Source: Jannaschia pohangensis
GTDB taxonomy: Bacteria > Pseudomonadota > Alphaproteobacteria > Rhodobacterales > Rhodobacteraceae
Direction: 5' to 3'
DNA length: 64,000 nucleotides
Assembly: GCF_900113875.1 (NCBI RefSeq)
Contig: NZ_FORA01000004.1
Coordinates: 62,001-126,000 of the forward strand
Of the stretch, positions 1-8,908 are shown piece after piece. Both the position numbers and the translations under genes were made by a program. How positions within the stretch are numbered: the first letter of the stretch is position 1; each line of letters starts with the position of its first letter. The notes beneath the pieces are model-generated. The model made no database searches. It had not been told where the DNA came from and worked only from the letters and a program-made list of their open reading frames with translations.

Positions 1-549
1 GGCGCAATCGATCACCACCTTCAGCCCTTCCAGCGTCATGCCCGTCGGGATCGTCGTCTTGGCGTATTCGACATAGCGCCCGCGCCCGTCGTCGATGCGC
101 TTGGCCCGCCCGATATTGGGCGCGTCGGCAAGATGCACGCCGGCATCGACCATGCGCGAAATCTCGGCTTCGGCCTCATCGCTCAGCTTGAAGCCGTCGG
201 GGCCGAAGAACTTGATCCCATTGTCATCCGCCGGGTTGTGGCTGGCCGAAATCATCACGCCCAGGTCGGCGCGCATCGACCGCGCCAGAAGGCCCACGGC
301 AGGCGTCGGCACCGGCCCGAGCAGCAGGACATTCATCCCCGTGCTGGTCAGCCCCGCCGTCAGCGCGTTTTCGAGCATATAGCCCGACTGCCGCGTGTCC
401 TTGCCGATGACGACGCGGTGCGCAGCCATTCCCGTGCCCTCGCGGCGAAAGTAGCGACCCGCCGCCGCGCCGAGGCGCAGCGCCATTTCGGCGGTCATGT
501 TGCCTTGATTGGCGCGTCCCCGCACGCCGTCAGTGCCAAACAGGCCCAT
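1..549 (-). CDS. glmM: phosphoglucosamine mutase, N-terminal 183 residues (cut by window edge)
   Basis: GlmM converts glucosamine-6-phosphate to glucosamine-1-phosphate in the cytoplasm, feeding UDP-GlcNAc for peptidoglycan and lipid A. The visible part begins [11 protein letters not shown], the family's N-terminal signature, and has the active-site loop ISASHNP at about residues 100-106, where the serine before HNP is the phosphorylated one. The rest lies beyond the left edge. The ATG at 549 follows GGGGGATTGGA and overlaps the end of folP by 20 bases, so the two are probably translationally coupled. Order folB-folP-glmM on one strand is common in proteobacteria. The start is slightly shorter than in E. 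coli but no in-frame upstream start exists. Identification is firm. Confidence 0.95.
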   Translation of the reverse strand, partial: MGLFGTDGVRGRANQGNMTAEMALRLGAAAGRYFRREGTGMAAHRVVIGKDTRQSGYMLENALTAGLTSTGMNVLLLGPVPTPAVGLLARSMRADLGVMISASHNPADDNGIKFFGPDGFKLSDEAEAEISRMVDAGVHLADAPNIGRAKRIDDGRGRYVEYAKTTIPTGMTLEGLKVVIDCA

Positions 550-1522
550 TCCAATCCCCCGTTTCCCGCCAGAGCGCGAGGCCCTGCGCCACCTCGGCCA
601 CGTCATGGACCCGGTGCATCTGGATGCCTTGTGCCACGGCGGCGAGGGTGACCGCCAGTGTTCCCGGCATCCGGTCGGCGGCGGTCACGGCCCCGCCGAT
701 ATCGCCGATGAACCGCTTGCGCGATGCACCCAGAAGGATGGGGACGCCAAGGCCGTGGAACAGGCCGATCCGGCGCAGCAGGGCCAGGTTATGGGCTTGC
801 GTCTTGCCGAAACCGATGCCCGGGTCCGCGATGATCCGCGCGCGCGGGATGCCCGCCGCCTCTGCCGCCGCGATCCGTTCGGCCAGCGCGTCGAAGACAT
901 CGAGCACGACGTCGTCGTAAGCGGGATTGTCCTGCATCGTCTGTGGCGTGCCCACGCTGTGCATCAGGCAGATCGGCGCGTTCGCCCGTGCCACCGCCTC
1001 TGCCATCGCCGGGTCGTGGGTCATGGCCGAGACGTCGTTGACCAAAGCCGCCCCCGCCTCCAGCGCCGCCCGCGCGACGTCCGCCTTGCGCGTGTCGATG
1101 GAGAGTTTGCGTCCCTTGAGCGCCGTCAGAACCGGCAGGACCCGGGCCGCCTCCTCCTCCGGCGACACCTCCTCTGCGCCGGGACGGGTGCTTTCGCCGC
1201 CGATATCCAGCAGGTCAGCGGCGGCCATGGCGCGCGCGCGGTCAAGTGCGGCTTCGGGGGTCAGGAACAGCCCGCCGTCCGAAAAGCTGTCGGGTGTGAC
1301 GTTCAGGATGCCCATAATGCGGGGGCGGTCGAAGGTCAGCCCCGCGATGTCGGGGCGGGCTGCGGTCAGCGGGGTCAGATCGGCGTCGCTCAGACGTCCG
1401 ACGGGGACGATCTCGGGCGCGGCTTGACGGGTCAGGACAGCGACGCGGTCGAACCGCAGCCAGCCAGCCGCGAGGCGGGGGCCGTCCGCATCCGGTCGGG
1501 GCAGGGGCATAAGGTAGCGCAT
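530..1522 (-). CDS. folP: dihydropteroate synthase
   Basis: FolP condenses para-aminobenzoate with the pterin pyrophosphate to make dihydropteroate in folate synthesis; it is the sulfonamide target. The 330-residue protein contains [14 protein letters not shown] near residue 71, the pterin-site [15 protein letters not shown], a DPGIGFGK stretch and the ASRKRF loop near the end, all family hallmarks of this TIM barrel. About 65 residues precede the first hallmark, a longer N-terminus than in E. coli. The start ATG shares one base with the stop of folB (TGATG), indicating coupling, and the gene runs 20 bases into glmM. A longer upstream reading frame exists but is folB in another frame. Confidence 0.95.
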   Translation of the reverse strand: MRYLMPLPRPDADGPRLAAGWLRFDRVAVLTRQAAPEIVPVGRLSDADLTPLTAARPDIAGLTFDRPRIMGILNVTPDSFSDGGLFLTPEAALDRARAMAAADLLDIGGESTRPGAEEVSPEEEAARVLPVLTALKGRKLSIDTRKADVARAALEAGAALVNDVSAMTHDPAMAEAVARANAPICLMHSVGTPQTMQDNPAYDDVVLDVFDALAERIAAAEAAGIPRARIIADPGIGFGKTQAHNLALLRRIGLFHGLGVPILLGASRKRFIGDIGGAVTAADRMPGTLAVTLAAVAQGIQMHRVHDVAEVAQGLALWRETGDWNGPVWH

Positions 1523-2445
1523 CAGATGTCGGCGATTGTCCGGGCGCTGCGCTCGGGCACGGGGCCTGCACCCGGGTCGTGCGGCGTGACCAATTCGACG
1601 GCATGGAAGGTTTCCGCGAACCAGCGGGCAAGTGTCAGCGGTGCTTCGTCGGTCGGGCCATGTGTCGCGTCGAGGACCAGGCGGGAGGGGGCCCAGACGG
1701 TCAGGCCGCCCCGTCGCATCGACCAGTCCAGTTCGGTCCGGCTGTCGACGACAACGCAGCGCCGGTCGCGTGCGGCCAGCCGCCATGCGGCCTGCTCCAC
1801 CGCCAGAAGGGAGACGCGGCGCTGCGCCATGGGGTTGGCTGCAGAGGGCGGGGTGAAATCCGGCGTGGCGATGAGGACCGTGGGCGCCGTATCCGCCGAG
1901 AGCCGGTCGAGAAGCGCAGAGAGGCCGTCGTCATCCTGAGCGCCCTTTGCCAGAAGGATGACGCGCGGTCGGGGGGCGTCCTTGGCCACGGCGATGGCGG
2001 GTGCCGCCGTGCGGGCGCGCACGATCTCGACCCCCAGGACATGCGGACCCCGGTCCAGCTTTTCGATCCGGACGAAGACGCGCGCGACCCGGTCGTGGAG
2101 CAGGACCCGCGCTGCCAGACGTTCGGCCAGGGTTTCCAGAAGGTTGAGGCGCTCGGCCTCCATCTCGACGTCGATGGCCTCGATCAGGGTGTCATAGCTC
2201 AGGATGCCGTCCACGTCGTCCGACAGGATGGCTTCGGTGTCGGGCGTCACCTCGGCGACGATATCGAACCGCAGACGTTGGCGCACCCCGCGCTCCTGCT
2301 GGAAGGCACCGATCTCGACCTCGCGCAGGTGTTCGCGCAGGGAGATGCGGTCAAGCGGCAGGCCGGTCGCGCGCGCCCGGTCGAGCGGGGCCGCAAAGGC
2401 GAGGCGCAGGGCCTCCTGATCGGGGGATGGCATCGGGCTGGACAT
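1522..2445 (-). CDS. folB: dihydroneopterin aldolase with C-terminal extension
   Basis: FolB cleaves 7,8-dihydroneopterin to 6-hydroxymethyldihydropterin and glycolaldehyde, the step before FolK/FolP. Residues about 30-145 match the tunnelling-fold FolB domain: ISLREHLREVEIGAF, the SYDTLIEAI stretch, and NLLETLAERLAARVL, followed by VRIEKLDRG. The usual family length is about 120 residues; here the protein is 307 residues, with residues about 158-307 forming an extra alpha/beta-looking domain (ILLAKG, VLIATPD, VVVDSRTELDW, LVLDATHGPTDEA) that I cannot assign. The start at 2445 was chosen over one five codons upstream because GAGGT lies six bases before it. It is the first gene of folB-folP-glmM. 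Confidence 0.88.
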   Translation of the reverse strand: MSSPMPSPDQEALRLAFAAPLDRARATGLPLDRISLREHLREVEIGAFQQERGVRQRLRFDIVAEVTPDTEAILSDDVDGILSYDTLIEAIDVEMEAERLNLLETLAERLAARVLLHDRVARVFVRIEKLDRGPHVLGVEIVRARTAAPAIAVAKDAPRPRVILLAKGAQDDDGLSALLDRLSADTAPTVLIATPDFTPPSAANPMAQRRVSLLAVEQAAWRLAARDRRCVVVDSRTELDWSMRRGGLTVWAPSRLVLDATHGPTDEAPLTLARWFAETFHAVELVTPHDPGAGPVPERSARTIADI

Positions 2446-2571
2446 CGCGGACCTCGGCACGGCTCAGGGCGTGTCCCCTGAAACCATGCGGACCCGGTCT
2501 GATAAAGACCCCTGTCCGGCGCATCGGGGCAGAATGCGACATTCCTGCCGGTCAATCGCCGTCCGGCCCGG

Positions 2572-3246
2572 TCAGGCGCCCGGGATCTGCCGATAGAAGA
2601 TGTGCCGCCCCACCTTTGCGGTGCGCGGATAGACGGCCGCCCAATAGGGGTTCACGTAGTCGGCGTGGTAGTGAGTCGCCCGCCCGGTCAGCACCCGTGG
2701 CTGACCATCCAGCAGTCTGCGCGCGATCCTGTCGGCCTGGTCCCAGGCGGCCTGTTCGGTCACCACCTCGGGGATGCCGTCACAGGTATAGCTGAACTGG
2801 CAGGCGTGGATGCGCCCTGTCCCCTGGTTGACCACATCGCAGACCGTGTCGGGGTAATTCTGCGCGTCGACCCGGTTCAGGATGACTTCGGCAACGGCGA
2901 CCTGTCCGTCCAACGGCTCGCCCCGGGCCTCGAAATAGATCGCCTCGGTCAGGCAGCCTAGGGCGCCGCGGCCCGGTTCGGTGGACCGTGCGGGGAGAGC
3001 CGCGTCGTTTCGGGCAGCGGGGCCGCGCAACAGGTCGGATCTGCGCAGCGTGCCTTGGGCCGACAGCGGTCGTGCGCCCGACACCTGCGGAGCCGCGCCG
3101 GTCGACAGGGCCGCGCGCGCTCCGAAGAGTTGCACCGCGGGGCCACCGAAGGTGGACGCCCCGATCGATTGCGCCGCCGCCGGGACGGCAAGCGCAAGAA
3201 TGAACCATGCGACGGCCAACATGACCGTCACCCTGAGATGTCGCAT
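2572..3246 (-). CDS. secreted cell wall hydrolase, SleB family
   Basis: A 224-residue exported protein with a clear signal peptide (hydrophobic residues 7-23, cleavage likely after AAA at 25) and a C-terminal Hydrolase_2/SleB domain from about residue 95 to the end. The domain start CLTEAIYFEARGE carries the conserved glutamates, followed by QVAVAEVILNRV and, further on, THYHADYVNPYW, all typical of this lytic family that cuts peptidoglycan. Residues 30-95 are low-complexity linker. In alphaproteobacteria, which do not sporulate, such proteins are presumed to act in periplasmic wall remodelling; the exact bond cut here is not known. It is transcribed alone, 126 bases before folB on the same strand. 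Confidence 0.85.
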   Translation of the reverse strand: MRHLRVTVMLAVAWFILALAVPAAAQSIGASTFGGPAVQLFGARAALSTGAAPQVSGARPLSAQGTLRRSDLLRGPAARNDAALPARSTEPGRGALGCLTEAIYFEARGEPLDGQVAVAEVILNRVDAQNYPDTVCDVVNQGTGRIHACQFSYTCDGIPEVVTEQAAWDQADRIARRLLDGQPRVLTGRATHYHADYVNPYWAAVYPRTAKVGRHIFYRQIPGA

Positions 3247-3434
3247 CCGGACCTCACCGTTTGCTGGATTGCCTTTGGTCTACCGACCAACCGTTACGGG
3301 GGGGTAAACTTCCCGACGATTTCTCGACCAGATGTTCGGCCTCTTGGATTGCGGCAACCGCCTCCGCTACGGCAGATCCATCGCCATCTGTGCCTTGAGC
3401 CGGATTGCGCCGGTCCCTCGGCCACCCGTGCGCG

Positions 3435-6011
3435 TCAATCCGCCGGATGACCGCCTTTGGGACCGCCCAACAACGTCGCCTGCGCCGCAGCCAGTTTGGC
3501 GACCGGCACCCGGAAGGGCGAGCAACTGACGTAGTCGAAGCCCGCCAGACGACAGAATGCGATCGATTCGGGGTTGCCCCCATGTTCGCCGCACAGGGCC
3601 AAGGTGACGTTCGCGCGTGCCTTGCGGCCCCGCTGTGCGCCAAGCAGCAGCAGTTCTCCGACGCCGTCGACGTCCAGCGTCCGGAACGGGTCTTCGGGAT
3701 AGACCCCCTCGTTCACGTATGCCGACATGAAGCGGCCCGCATCGTCACGCGACAGGCCATAGGTCATCTGCGTCAGGTCGTTCGTCCCGAAGCTGAGGAA
3801 AGCCGAGGTTTCGGCGATTTCCCCGGCGCGGAGTGCTGCGCGCGGCGTCTCGACCATGACGCCGACGCGGTAGTCGAAGTCTTGCCCCGTCTCTTCGCGC
3901 ACGGCGGTGGCGATGGCGTCAATGCGACGCTTGACCAGTTCGACCTCCCGTCGGGCGGTGACCAGCGGGATCATGATCTCGGGCATGGTCTGCGCGCCGG
4001 CGGCCCGGGCGGCAACGGTCGCCTCGAAGATCGCCCGGGCCTGCATTTCATAGATTTCCGGCAGCGCGATCCCAAGTCGGACGCCGCGCATGCCGAGCAT
4101 CGGATTGTATTCCTGCATCGCCTCGATTCGGGCTTTCACCTCCGACAGGGGCCGGTCGAGGGCCTCGGCCAGGGCGCGGATCCCTTCGTTCTCGGAGGGG
4201 AGGAATTCGTGAAGCGGCGGATCGAGCAGACGGATGCAGACCGGCAGGCCGGACATGAGTTGGAACAGTTCGGTGAAATCGTCGCGCTGCATCGGCAAGA
4301 GGCGTTCCAGAGCTGCCGCACGGTCCGAGGGGGTTTCGGCAAAGATCATTTCGCGCATGACGGTCAGGCGACCGCTGTCGAAGAACATGTGCTCGGTCCG
4401 GCAAAGACCGATGCCGTCGACCCCGAAGGTCCGCGACAGGGTCGCGTCGGCAACCGTGTCGGCGTTGGCCCGCACGCCGATGTCGCGCACGTCGTCGGAC
4501 CATTTCATCAGGTCCCCGAAGGCGCCGTCGATCGCGGGTTCCTGAGTGGCGACCGCCCCGGCCAGAACCTCCCCCGAGGAGCCGTCGACCGTGATCTCGT
4601 CGCCTTCCCTAAGGATCGTGCCGTCGGGCAGGGTCACACGCCGCTTGGTGCCGCTGATCCGCAGGCCGGTCGCGCCGGTCACGCAAGGCAGGCCAAGGCC
4701 GCGCGCGATCACGGCGGCATGGCTTGTCGAGCCGCCCCGTTCGGTCAGGACGGCCTGGGCCGCGTGCATGCCGCGCACGTCATCGGGCGTGGTTTCGCGG
4801 CGGACAAGGATGCAGGCCTCGTCGCGCGATTGCGACGCCTGGGCGGCGGCGCTGTCGAAGACGATCTTGCCTACGGCGGCCCCGGGCGAGGCGGCGATGC
4901 CACGGACAAGGACCGTTCGCTTGGCGCGTGGGTCGATCTGGCGGTGCAGAAGATGGCTCAGCGTGCCGGGGGCGACCCGCAGCAGCGCCTCGGACCGCGG
5001 GATCACGCCGTCGCGAGCCAGGGACGCGGCAATCGCCACCGAGGCGCGCGCCTCGCGGGGGCAGCGCACGGCGTCGAGGATGGCGAGGCGGCCCTGGTCG
5101 ATGGTGAATTCGACCTGCATTTCTTCGCGCAGACGTTTGCGGCAGGCCTCTCCGACCTCCAGCAATTCGCGGTACACCTCGGGCAGCAGATCCTGCAGCG
5201 AGGGGCCGCGCGCGTCGCGGGTCAGATAGATGGCCTTGTCACGGTCGATCAGGGCATCGCGGCCCATGGCCTGCCCCAGATAGCGCCCGGTGACCTGCGG
5301 CTCACCCGTGTTGGGGTTCACGAATTGCACGATTCCCGAACCGGATTGGCCGGGCCCCATGCCCTGCGCCATTCGTTGGACCACCAAGCCCAGACCGGCA
5401 TCGGCGGGCGCGCCCTGGGCTTGACGCAAGAGCCGGGCGGACGTCCCTTCCCAGGCCCGCGCCATGGATCGCAGGACGGCGGCCAGCTGGTCGGTGATGG
5501 CCTGGGGGAAGGGGTCGTCAACCTCGGCCTCGAATATTTCGCGTGCTTCCAGAGGGGTTTGCGCCTCAAGGAACGGTTCTTCGTCGAGGCGCATGACGTC
5601 GATGGCGAAAGAGCGGATGAAGCGCAGGTAGAGTTTGTCTGCGGCGACGTCGCCCAAAGTATTGGACAGCCAGGCGTGCGCCTTGTCGTTCATCCCGATG
5701 TTCAGAACGGCATTCGGGCCGCCCCAATCCGCCGTTTCGGACGACGACCGCAGGGACAAAAGCATCGGTTGACCGTCGAAAAGCGAGATCAACGTGGCCA
5801 GGTCCGGCATCTTTCCGTCGGCGATATCGCGCACGGTCCTGAAGGGCAAGGCAACGGTTTGGGGCACGGGAAGACCCATGCGAATAAGGCGTTGCAGGCA
5901 CTTGGCACGGTTGCCATGCCGCGTGACCTTGATGTCAGCGGTGGGCGTGACTTCGATGAAGCCGGGTGTGTCGAGCATGACCTGCGCCTCGCCATTGTGC
6001 AGTTGCAGCAT
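3435..6011 (-). CDS. PEP-binding protein, divergent pyruvate phosphate dikinase homologue
   Basis: The 858-residue protein follows the PPDK layout: N-terminal ATP-grasp region (1-340), swivelling phosphohistidine domain with GGSTSHAAVIARG (His about 431), and the C-terminal PEP/pyruvate barrel with LCRTEHMFF (about 536), FGTNDLTQMTYGLSRDDAG (741-759) and CGEHGG (Cys 807). The C-terminal two thirds look catalytically complete. The nucleotide half is not: the expected GGKGANLAEM is HGNRAKCLQRL, the MPGMMDT loop is DWGGPNA, and the conserved QTR is replaced by DAVR. It may therefore not be a true pyruvate/ATP dikinase. It ends the glyQ-glyS gene run, 172 bases after glyS. A second possible start is the ATG at 5978, which has GAGGCGCAGG upstream; the one at 6011 has no obvious ribosome site. 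Confidence 0.82.
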   Translation of the reverse strand: MLQLHNGEAQVMLDTPGFIEVTPTADIKVTRHGNRAKCLQRLIRMGLPVPQTVALPFRTVRDIADGKMPDLATLISLFDGQPMLLSLRSSSETADWGGPNAVLNIGMNDKAHAWLSNTLGDVAADKLYLRFIRSFAIDVMRLDEEPFLEAQTPLEAREIFEAEVDDPFPQAITDQLAAVLRSMARAWEGTSARLLRQAQGAPADAGLGLVVQRMAQGMGPGQSGSGIVQFVNPNTGEPQVTGRYLGQAMGRDALIDRDKAIYLTRDARGPSLQDLLPEVYRELLEVGEACRKRLREEMQVEFTIDQGRLAILDAVRCPREARASVAIAASLARDGVIPRSEALLRVAPGTLSHLLHRQIDPRAKRTVLVRGIAASPGAAVGKIVFDSAAAQASQSRDEACILVRRETTPDDVRGMHAAQAVLTERGGSTSHAAVIARGLGLPCVTGATGLRISGTKRRVTLPDGTILREGDEITVDGSSGEVLAGAVATQEPAIDGAFGDLMKWSDDVRDIGVRANADTVADATLSRTFGVDGIGLCRTEHMFFDSGRLTVMREMIFAETPSDRAAALERLLPMQRDDFTELFQLMSGLPVCIRLLDPPLHEFLPSENEGIRALAEALDRPLSEVKARIEAMQEYNPMLGMRGVRLGIALPEIYEMQARAIFEATVAARAAGAQTMPEIMIPLVTARREVELVKRRIDAIATAVREETGQDFDYRVGVMVETPRAALRAGEIAETSAFLSFGTNDLTQMTYGLSRDDAGRFMSAYVNEGVYPEDPFRTLDVDGVGELLLLGAQRGRKARANVTLALCGEHGGNPESIAFCRLAGFDYVSCSPFRVPVAKLAAAQATLLGGPKGGHPAD

Positions 6012-6183
6012 CGCACATTGTTGCGGCGCAGCATAGCGACATTTACACCTCAGACACTAAGACTTCGTTTCCGTCGCGCCAGCCGGGAGTTCACAACCCT
6101 TTTGAGCCTGTTGCCGGGATGCACGGGGCGAAATTCACGTCGGACCGGCGGGTGATCGACAGGTGATCTGCGTCCGACGCGAT

Positions 6184-8289
6184 TTACGAACCTATACGGC
6201 CCAGATCGGCAATCCGGGTGCACAGGCGCACGATTTCCGACAGAAGGTTCAGGCGGTTGCGGCGCACGATCTCGCTGTCGGCATTGACCTGCACGGCCTC
6301 GAAGAAGGCGTCGATGGGCGCGCGCAGGGCGGCGAGGGCAGTCATGGCGGCCGGGTAATTCTCGGCCGCGAGCGCCGCTTCGATGGCCGGTCTGGCGGGG
6401 GCGAGAGCGGCGAAAATCGCGCGCTCCTCCTCGGTTTCGGCCAGCTTGGGATCGGCGCCATAGCTGTATTCCACGCCGTCCTTCGCCTCGGCCTGATCGA
6501 GGATGTTTTTCGCCCGCTTGTAACCCTGTATTAAGTTTTCCCCGTTATCGGTGGCGAGGAAGGAATTGAGCGCGCGGGCGCGGGCGGTGACATTGGCCAG
6601 GTCATCGGTCCGGTCGCCGGTCAGACAAGCGTCGATGACATCGTGGCGGATGTCCTCGGACTTGAGGTGCTGCTTGAGGCGGTCATGGAAGAAGGAGAGG
6701 AGATTGAAATCCGCGGCCATGCCCGTGAAGTCGTCGCTGTCGTTTGGCTCCGGTCGTGGCGCATTATGAAGCTTGAGACAGCTATCAAAGGCTTCCAACA
6801 AGTTCAGATCGATCTCGTTCTCCAGCACCAACCGAATTACCCCCAAAGCCGCCCTTCGCAGCGCGTAGGGGTCCTTGCTCCCGGTCGGCTTCTCGTCGAT
6901 GGCCCAGAACCCGGCCAGCGTGTCGAGTTTGTCGGCCAGCGCGACGGCCACGGACACGGGCGCGGTCGGGACGGCGTCGGAGGGGCCGAGGGGGGAGTAG
7001 TGTTCCTGCGCGGCGAGGGCCACGGCAGGGTCTTCGCCCGCGGCTTCGGCGTAGTAGCGGCCCATCAGGCCCTGCAGTTCGGGGAATTCGAAGACCATTT
7101 CGGACGACAGGTCGGCCTTGGCCAGACGCGCGGCGCGCTCGGCCAGATCGGGGTCGGCGCCGACGGCGGGGGCCAGTTCTCGGGCCAGCGCCGCGATGCG
7201 CTCGATCCGTTCGGCCTGTGACCCCAGTTTGGCGTGGAAGGTCACGTTGGACAGGGCGTCGGTCCAGGTTTCCATCCCCGCCCGGGCGACGCGCAAGTCA
7301 TTCTCCCAGAAGAATTTCGCGTCCGACAGGCGGGCCGACAACACGCGGTTGTTGCCCGCGAGGATCGTCGAGCCGTCGTCCGCCGTGGTGCGGTTGGCGA
7401 CGGTGATGAAGCGGACGATCTTGCCGGTTTTGTCGCGGACCGAGAAAAACTTCTGGTGCTCCTTCATGGAGGTCTGCAGCACCTCGGGCGGCAGGTCGAG
7501 GAAGGCGTCGCCGATCTTGCCCATCAGGACGACGGGCCATTCGACCAGCCCCGCGACCTCGGCCAGGAGGCCTGCGTCTTCAACGACTTCCAGCCCGGCG
7601 GCGAAGGCCTGATTGGTGGCGTCCTGCCAGATGTGGTCGGCGCGTTCTTCGGACGACAGGATGACATGGGCGCGCTTGAGCCGCGCCTCGTAGTCGTCGA
7701 AGGAGGTCACCGCAAAGCGGCCCGGCGACATGAAGCGGTGCCCCTCGGTCGTGTTGCCCGCGACGATGCCGTCGATGTCGAGCGGGACGACGCTGGCCCC
7801 GTCCTCGCGCGTGAGGATGCAGAGGATGGAGCGCAGCGGGCGCACCCACCGGAGGCTGCCTTCGCCCCATCTCATGGATTTGGGCCAGGGGAAGTTGCGG
7901 ATCGTCGTTTCCAGCACCTCGGCCACGATCTCGGCGGCGGGGCGGCCCGGACGGGTGATCCGCGCGAGGTAGACCTGACCCTTCTTGTCGTCGGCGACCT
8001 CCAGCTGGTCCTTGGTCAGGCCGGTGGAGCGCAGGAACCCGTCGAGCGCCTTTTCGGGGGCGTCGGTGCGCGGGCCCTTGCGCTCTTCGGTGGTGGTGGG
8101 GCTGACGTCGGTCAAGCCCTGAACCGACAGGGCGAGGCGACGGGGCGTGCAATGGGCGACGGCGCCCGCATAGGTCAGCCCGGCCTCGACCAGCCCGTCG
8201 GTCACCCGCTGGCGCAGGTCATCGGCGGCGCGGCGCTGCATCCGGGCGGGGATTTCCTCGGAGAACAGCTCGATCAGCAGGTCGGACAT
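6184..8289 (-). CDS. glyS: glycine--tRNA ligase beta subunit
   Basis: GlyS is the tRNA-recognising subunit of the alpha2-beta2 bacterial glycyl-tRNA synthetase. The 701-residue protein starts MSDLLIELFSEEIPARMQRRA, the family N-terminus, and has the conserved KSMRW, the HRFMSPG patch, the EHQKFF stretch and the SDAVPT/ALADKLDTL region; length matches the family (about 690-700). It starts directly after the DUF6446 stop codon (TAG at 8290-8292) and is in the same run as glyQ, which lies about 2.4 kb upstream, so the two subunits can be co-expressed. A tandem TTA-ATA pair at 6529-6534 stands out because both codons are rare in such GC-rich DNA. Confidence 0.96.
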   Translation of the reverse strand: MSDLLIELFSEEIPARMQRRAADDLRQRVTDGLVEAGLTYAGAVAHCTPRRLALSVQGLTDVSPTTTEERKGPRTDAPEKALDGFLRSTGLTKDQLEVADDKKGQVYLARITRPGRPAAEIVAEVLETTIRNFPWPKSMRWGEGSLRWVRPLRSILCILTREDGASVVPLDIDGIVAGNTTEGHRFMSPGRFAVTSFDDYEARLKRAHVILSSEERADHIWQDATNQAFAAGLEVVEDAGLLAEVAGLVEWPVVLMGKIGDAFLDLPPEVLQTSMKEHQKFFSVRDKTGKIVRFITVANRTTADDGSTILAGNNRVLSARLSDAKFFWENDLRVARAGMETWTDALSNVTFHAKLGSQAERIERIAALARELAPAVGADPDLAERAARLAKADLSSEMVFEFPELQGLMGRYYAEAAGEDPAVALAAQEHYSPLGPSDAVPTAPVSVAVALADKLDTLAGFWAIDEKPTGSKDPYALRRAALGVIRLVLENEIDLNLLEAFDSCLKLHNAPRPEPNDSDDFTGMAADFNLLSFFHDRLKQHLKSEDIRHDVIDACLTGDRTDDLANVTARARALNSFLATDNGENLIQGYKRAKNILDQAEAKDGVEYSYGADPKLAETEEERAIFAALAPARPAIEAALAAENYPAAMTALAALRAPIDAFFEAVQVNADSEIVRRNRLNLLSEIVRLCTRIADLGRIGS

Positions 8290-8829
8290 CTAAAGGCTTC
8301 CCTCGGTCAGCGGAGTGTAGGTGGCGCGGTCGGGGCAGGCTTCGCCGACGGGGGTGCCGTCATATGCCTTGCGGCCGCATTCGTTGAGCTCGTTCCAGGC
8401 CCATCCGCGCCCGTCATCGGTCAGCGCGACGACGCGGTCGACCCCGTAGGCGACGTTGGGATAGGCGATGAAGCCCTGCGCCGTGCCCGAGGCCAGAAGC
8501 GCGCCAATGGCCTCGGCGTCGAAGCAGTCGAACCAGGGGGGCGCGATGGTGGGGGCGGCGCCCGGGTGGGCGCGGGTAGCGAGGTCGCCCGTCACCTCGG
8601 CCAGGGTCAGGTCGTGGGCGAAACAGGCGCGGAACCCCAGGGGCGAGGAGGTCGAGGCGATGGCCTGAACGTCGGTCGCGGGCAGCAGGTTGAGCCCCGT
8701 GTCCGAGGCGAGCGTCAGGGTCACCGGCCCCTCGACCGGGTCGTAGTAGCCGCGCGTCTGGGCGTACCAGATGCCCGCGCCCATCCCGAACGCGACAAGC
8801 AGCAATGCGATGACGACGGCCTTGCCCAT
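8290..8829 (-). CDS. DUF6446 family membrane-anchored protein
   Basis: A 179-residue protein with an N-terminal membrane anchor (residues 4-25, AVVIALLLVAFGMGAGIWYA) and a periplasmic part of about 150 residues containing four cysteines (FRACF, DCFDAEA, NECGRK, EACPD), suggesting two disulfides. From memory it matches DUF6446, a family largely restricted to Rhodobacterales and usually found next to glyS. No function is known and I see no catalytic motif. Start ATG follows ACAGGGGCGAA. Its stop codon abuts the glyS start, so it is surely in the same transcript; the association with glycyl-tRNA synthetase may be only positional. Confidence 0.75.
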   Translation of the reverse strand: MGKAVVIALLLVAFGMGAGIWYAQTRGYYDPVEGPVTLTLASDTGLNLLPATDVQAIASTSSPLGFRACFAHDLTLAEVTGDLATRAHPGAAPTIAPPWFDCFDAEAIGALLASGTAQGFIAYPNVAYGVDRVVALTDDGRGWAWNELNECGRKAYDGTPVGEACPDRATYTPLTEGSL

Positions 8830-8855
8830 TTCGCCCCTGTCCCTCCGTGTGGTCA

Positions 8856-8877
8856 GGGCGCGGGTTACACCGCGCCC
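8856..8877 (-). other. GC-rich hairpin between fkbM-like gene and DUF6446 gene
   Basis: An 8-base perfect inverted repeat, GGGCGCGG (8856-8863) and CCGCGCCC (8870-8877), with a six-base loop lies in the 79-base gap between the methyltransferase stop and the DUF6446 start. There is no T-run on either strand, so it is not a standard terminator. It could stabilise or partly attenuate the polycistronic message, or be chance in GC-rich DNA. Confidence 0.4.
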
Positions 8878-8908
8878 CGGTCAGGGGCAAGCGATGCGGG
8901 CGGCGCGG

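Noticed and set aside
3405-6155. A 916-codon open frame on the plus strand opposite the PPDK-like gene.
   Set aside because: Its translation is His/Gln/Gly/Arg-rich with no family motifs; it mirrors GC-rich codons of the real minus-strand gene.
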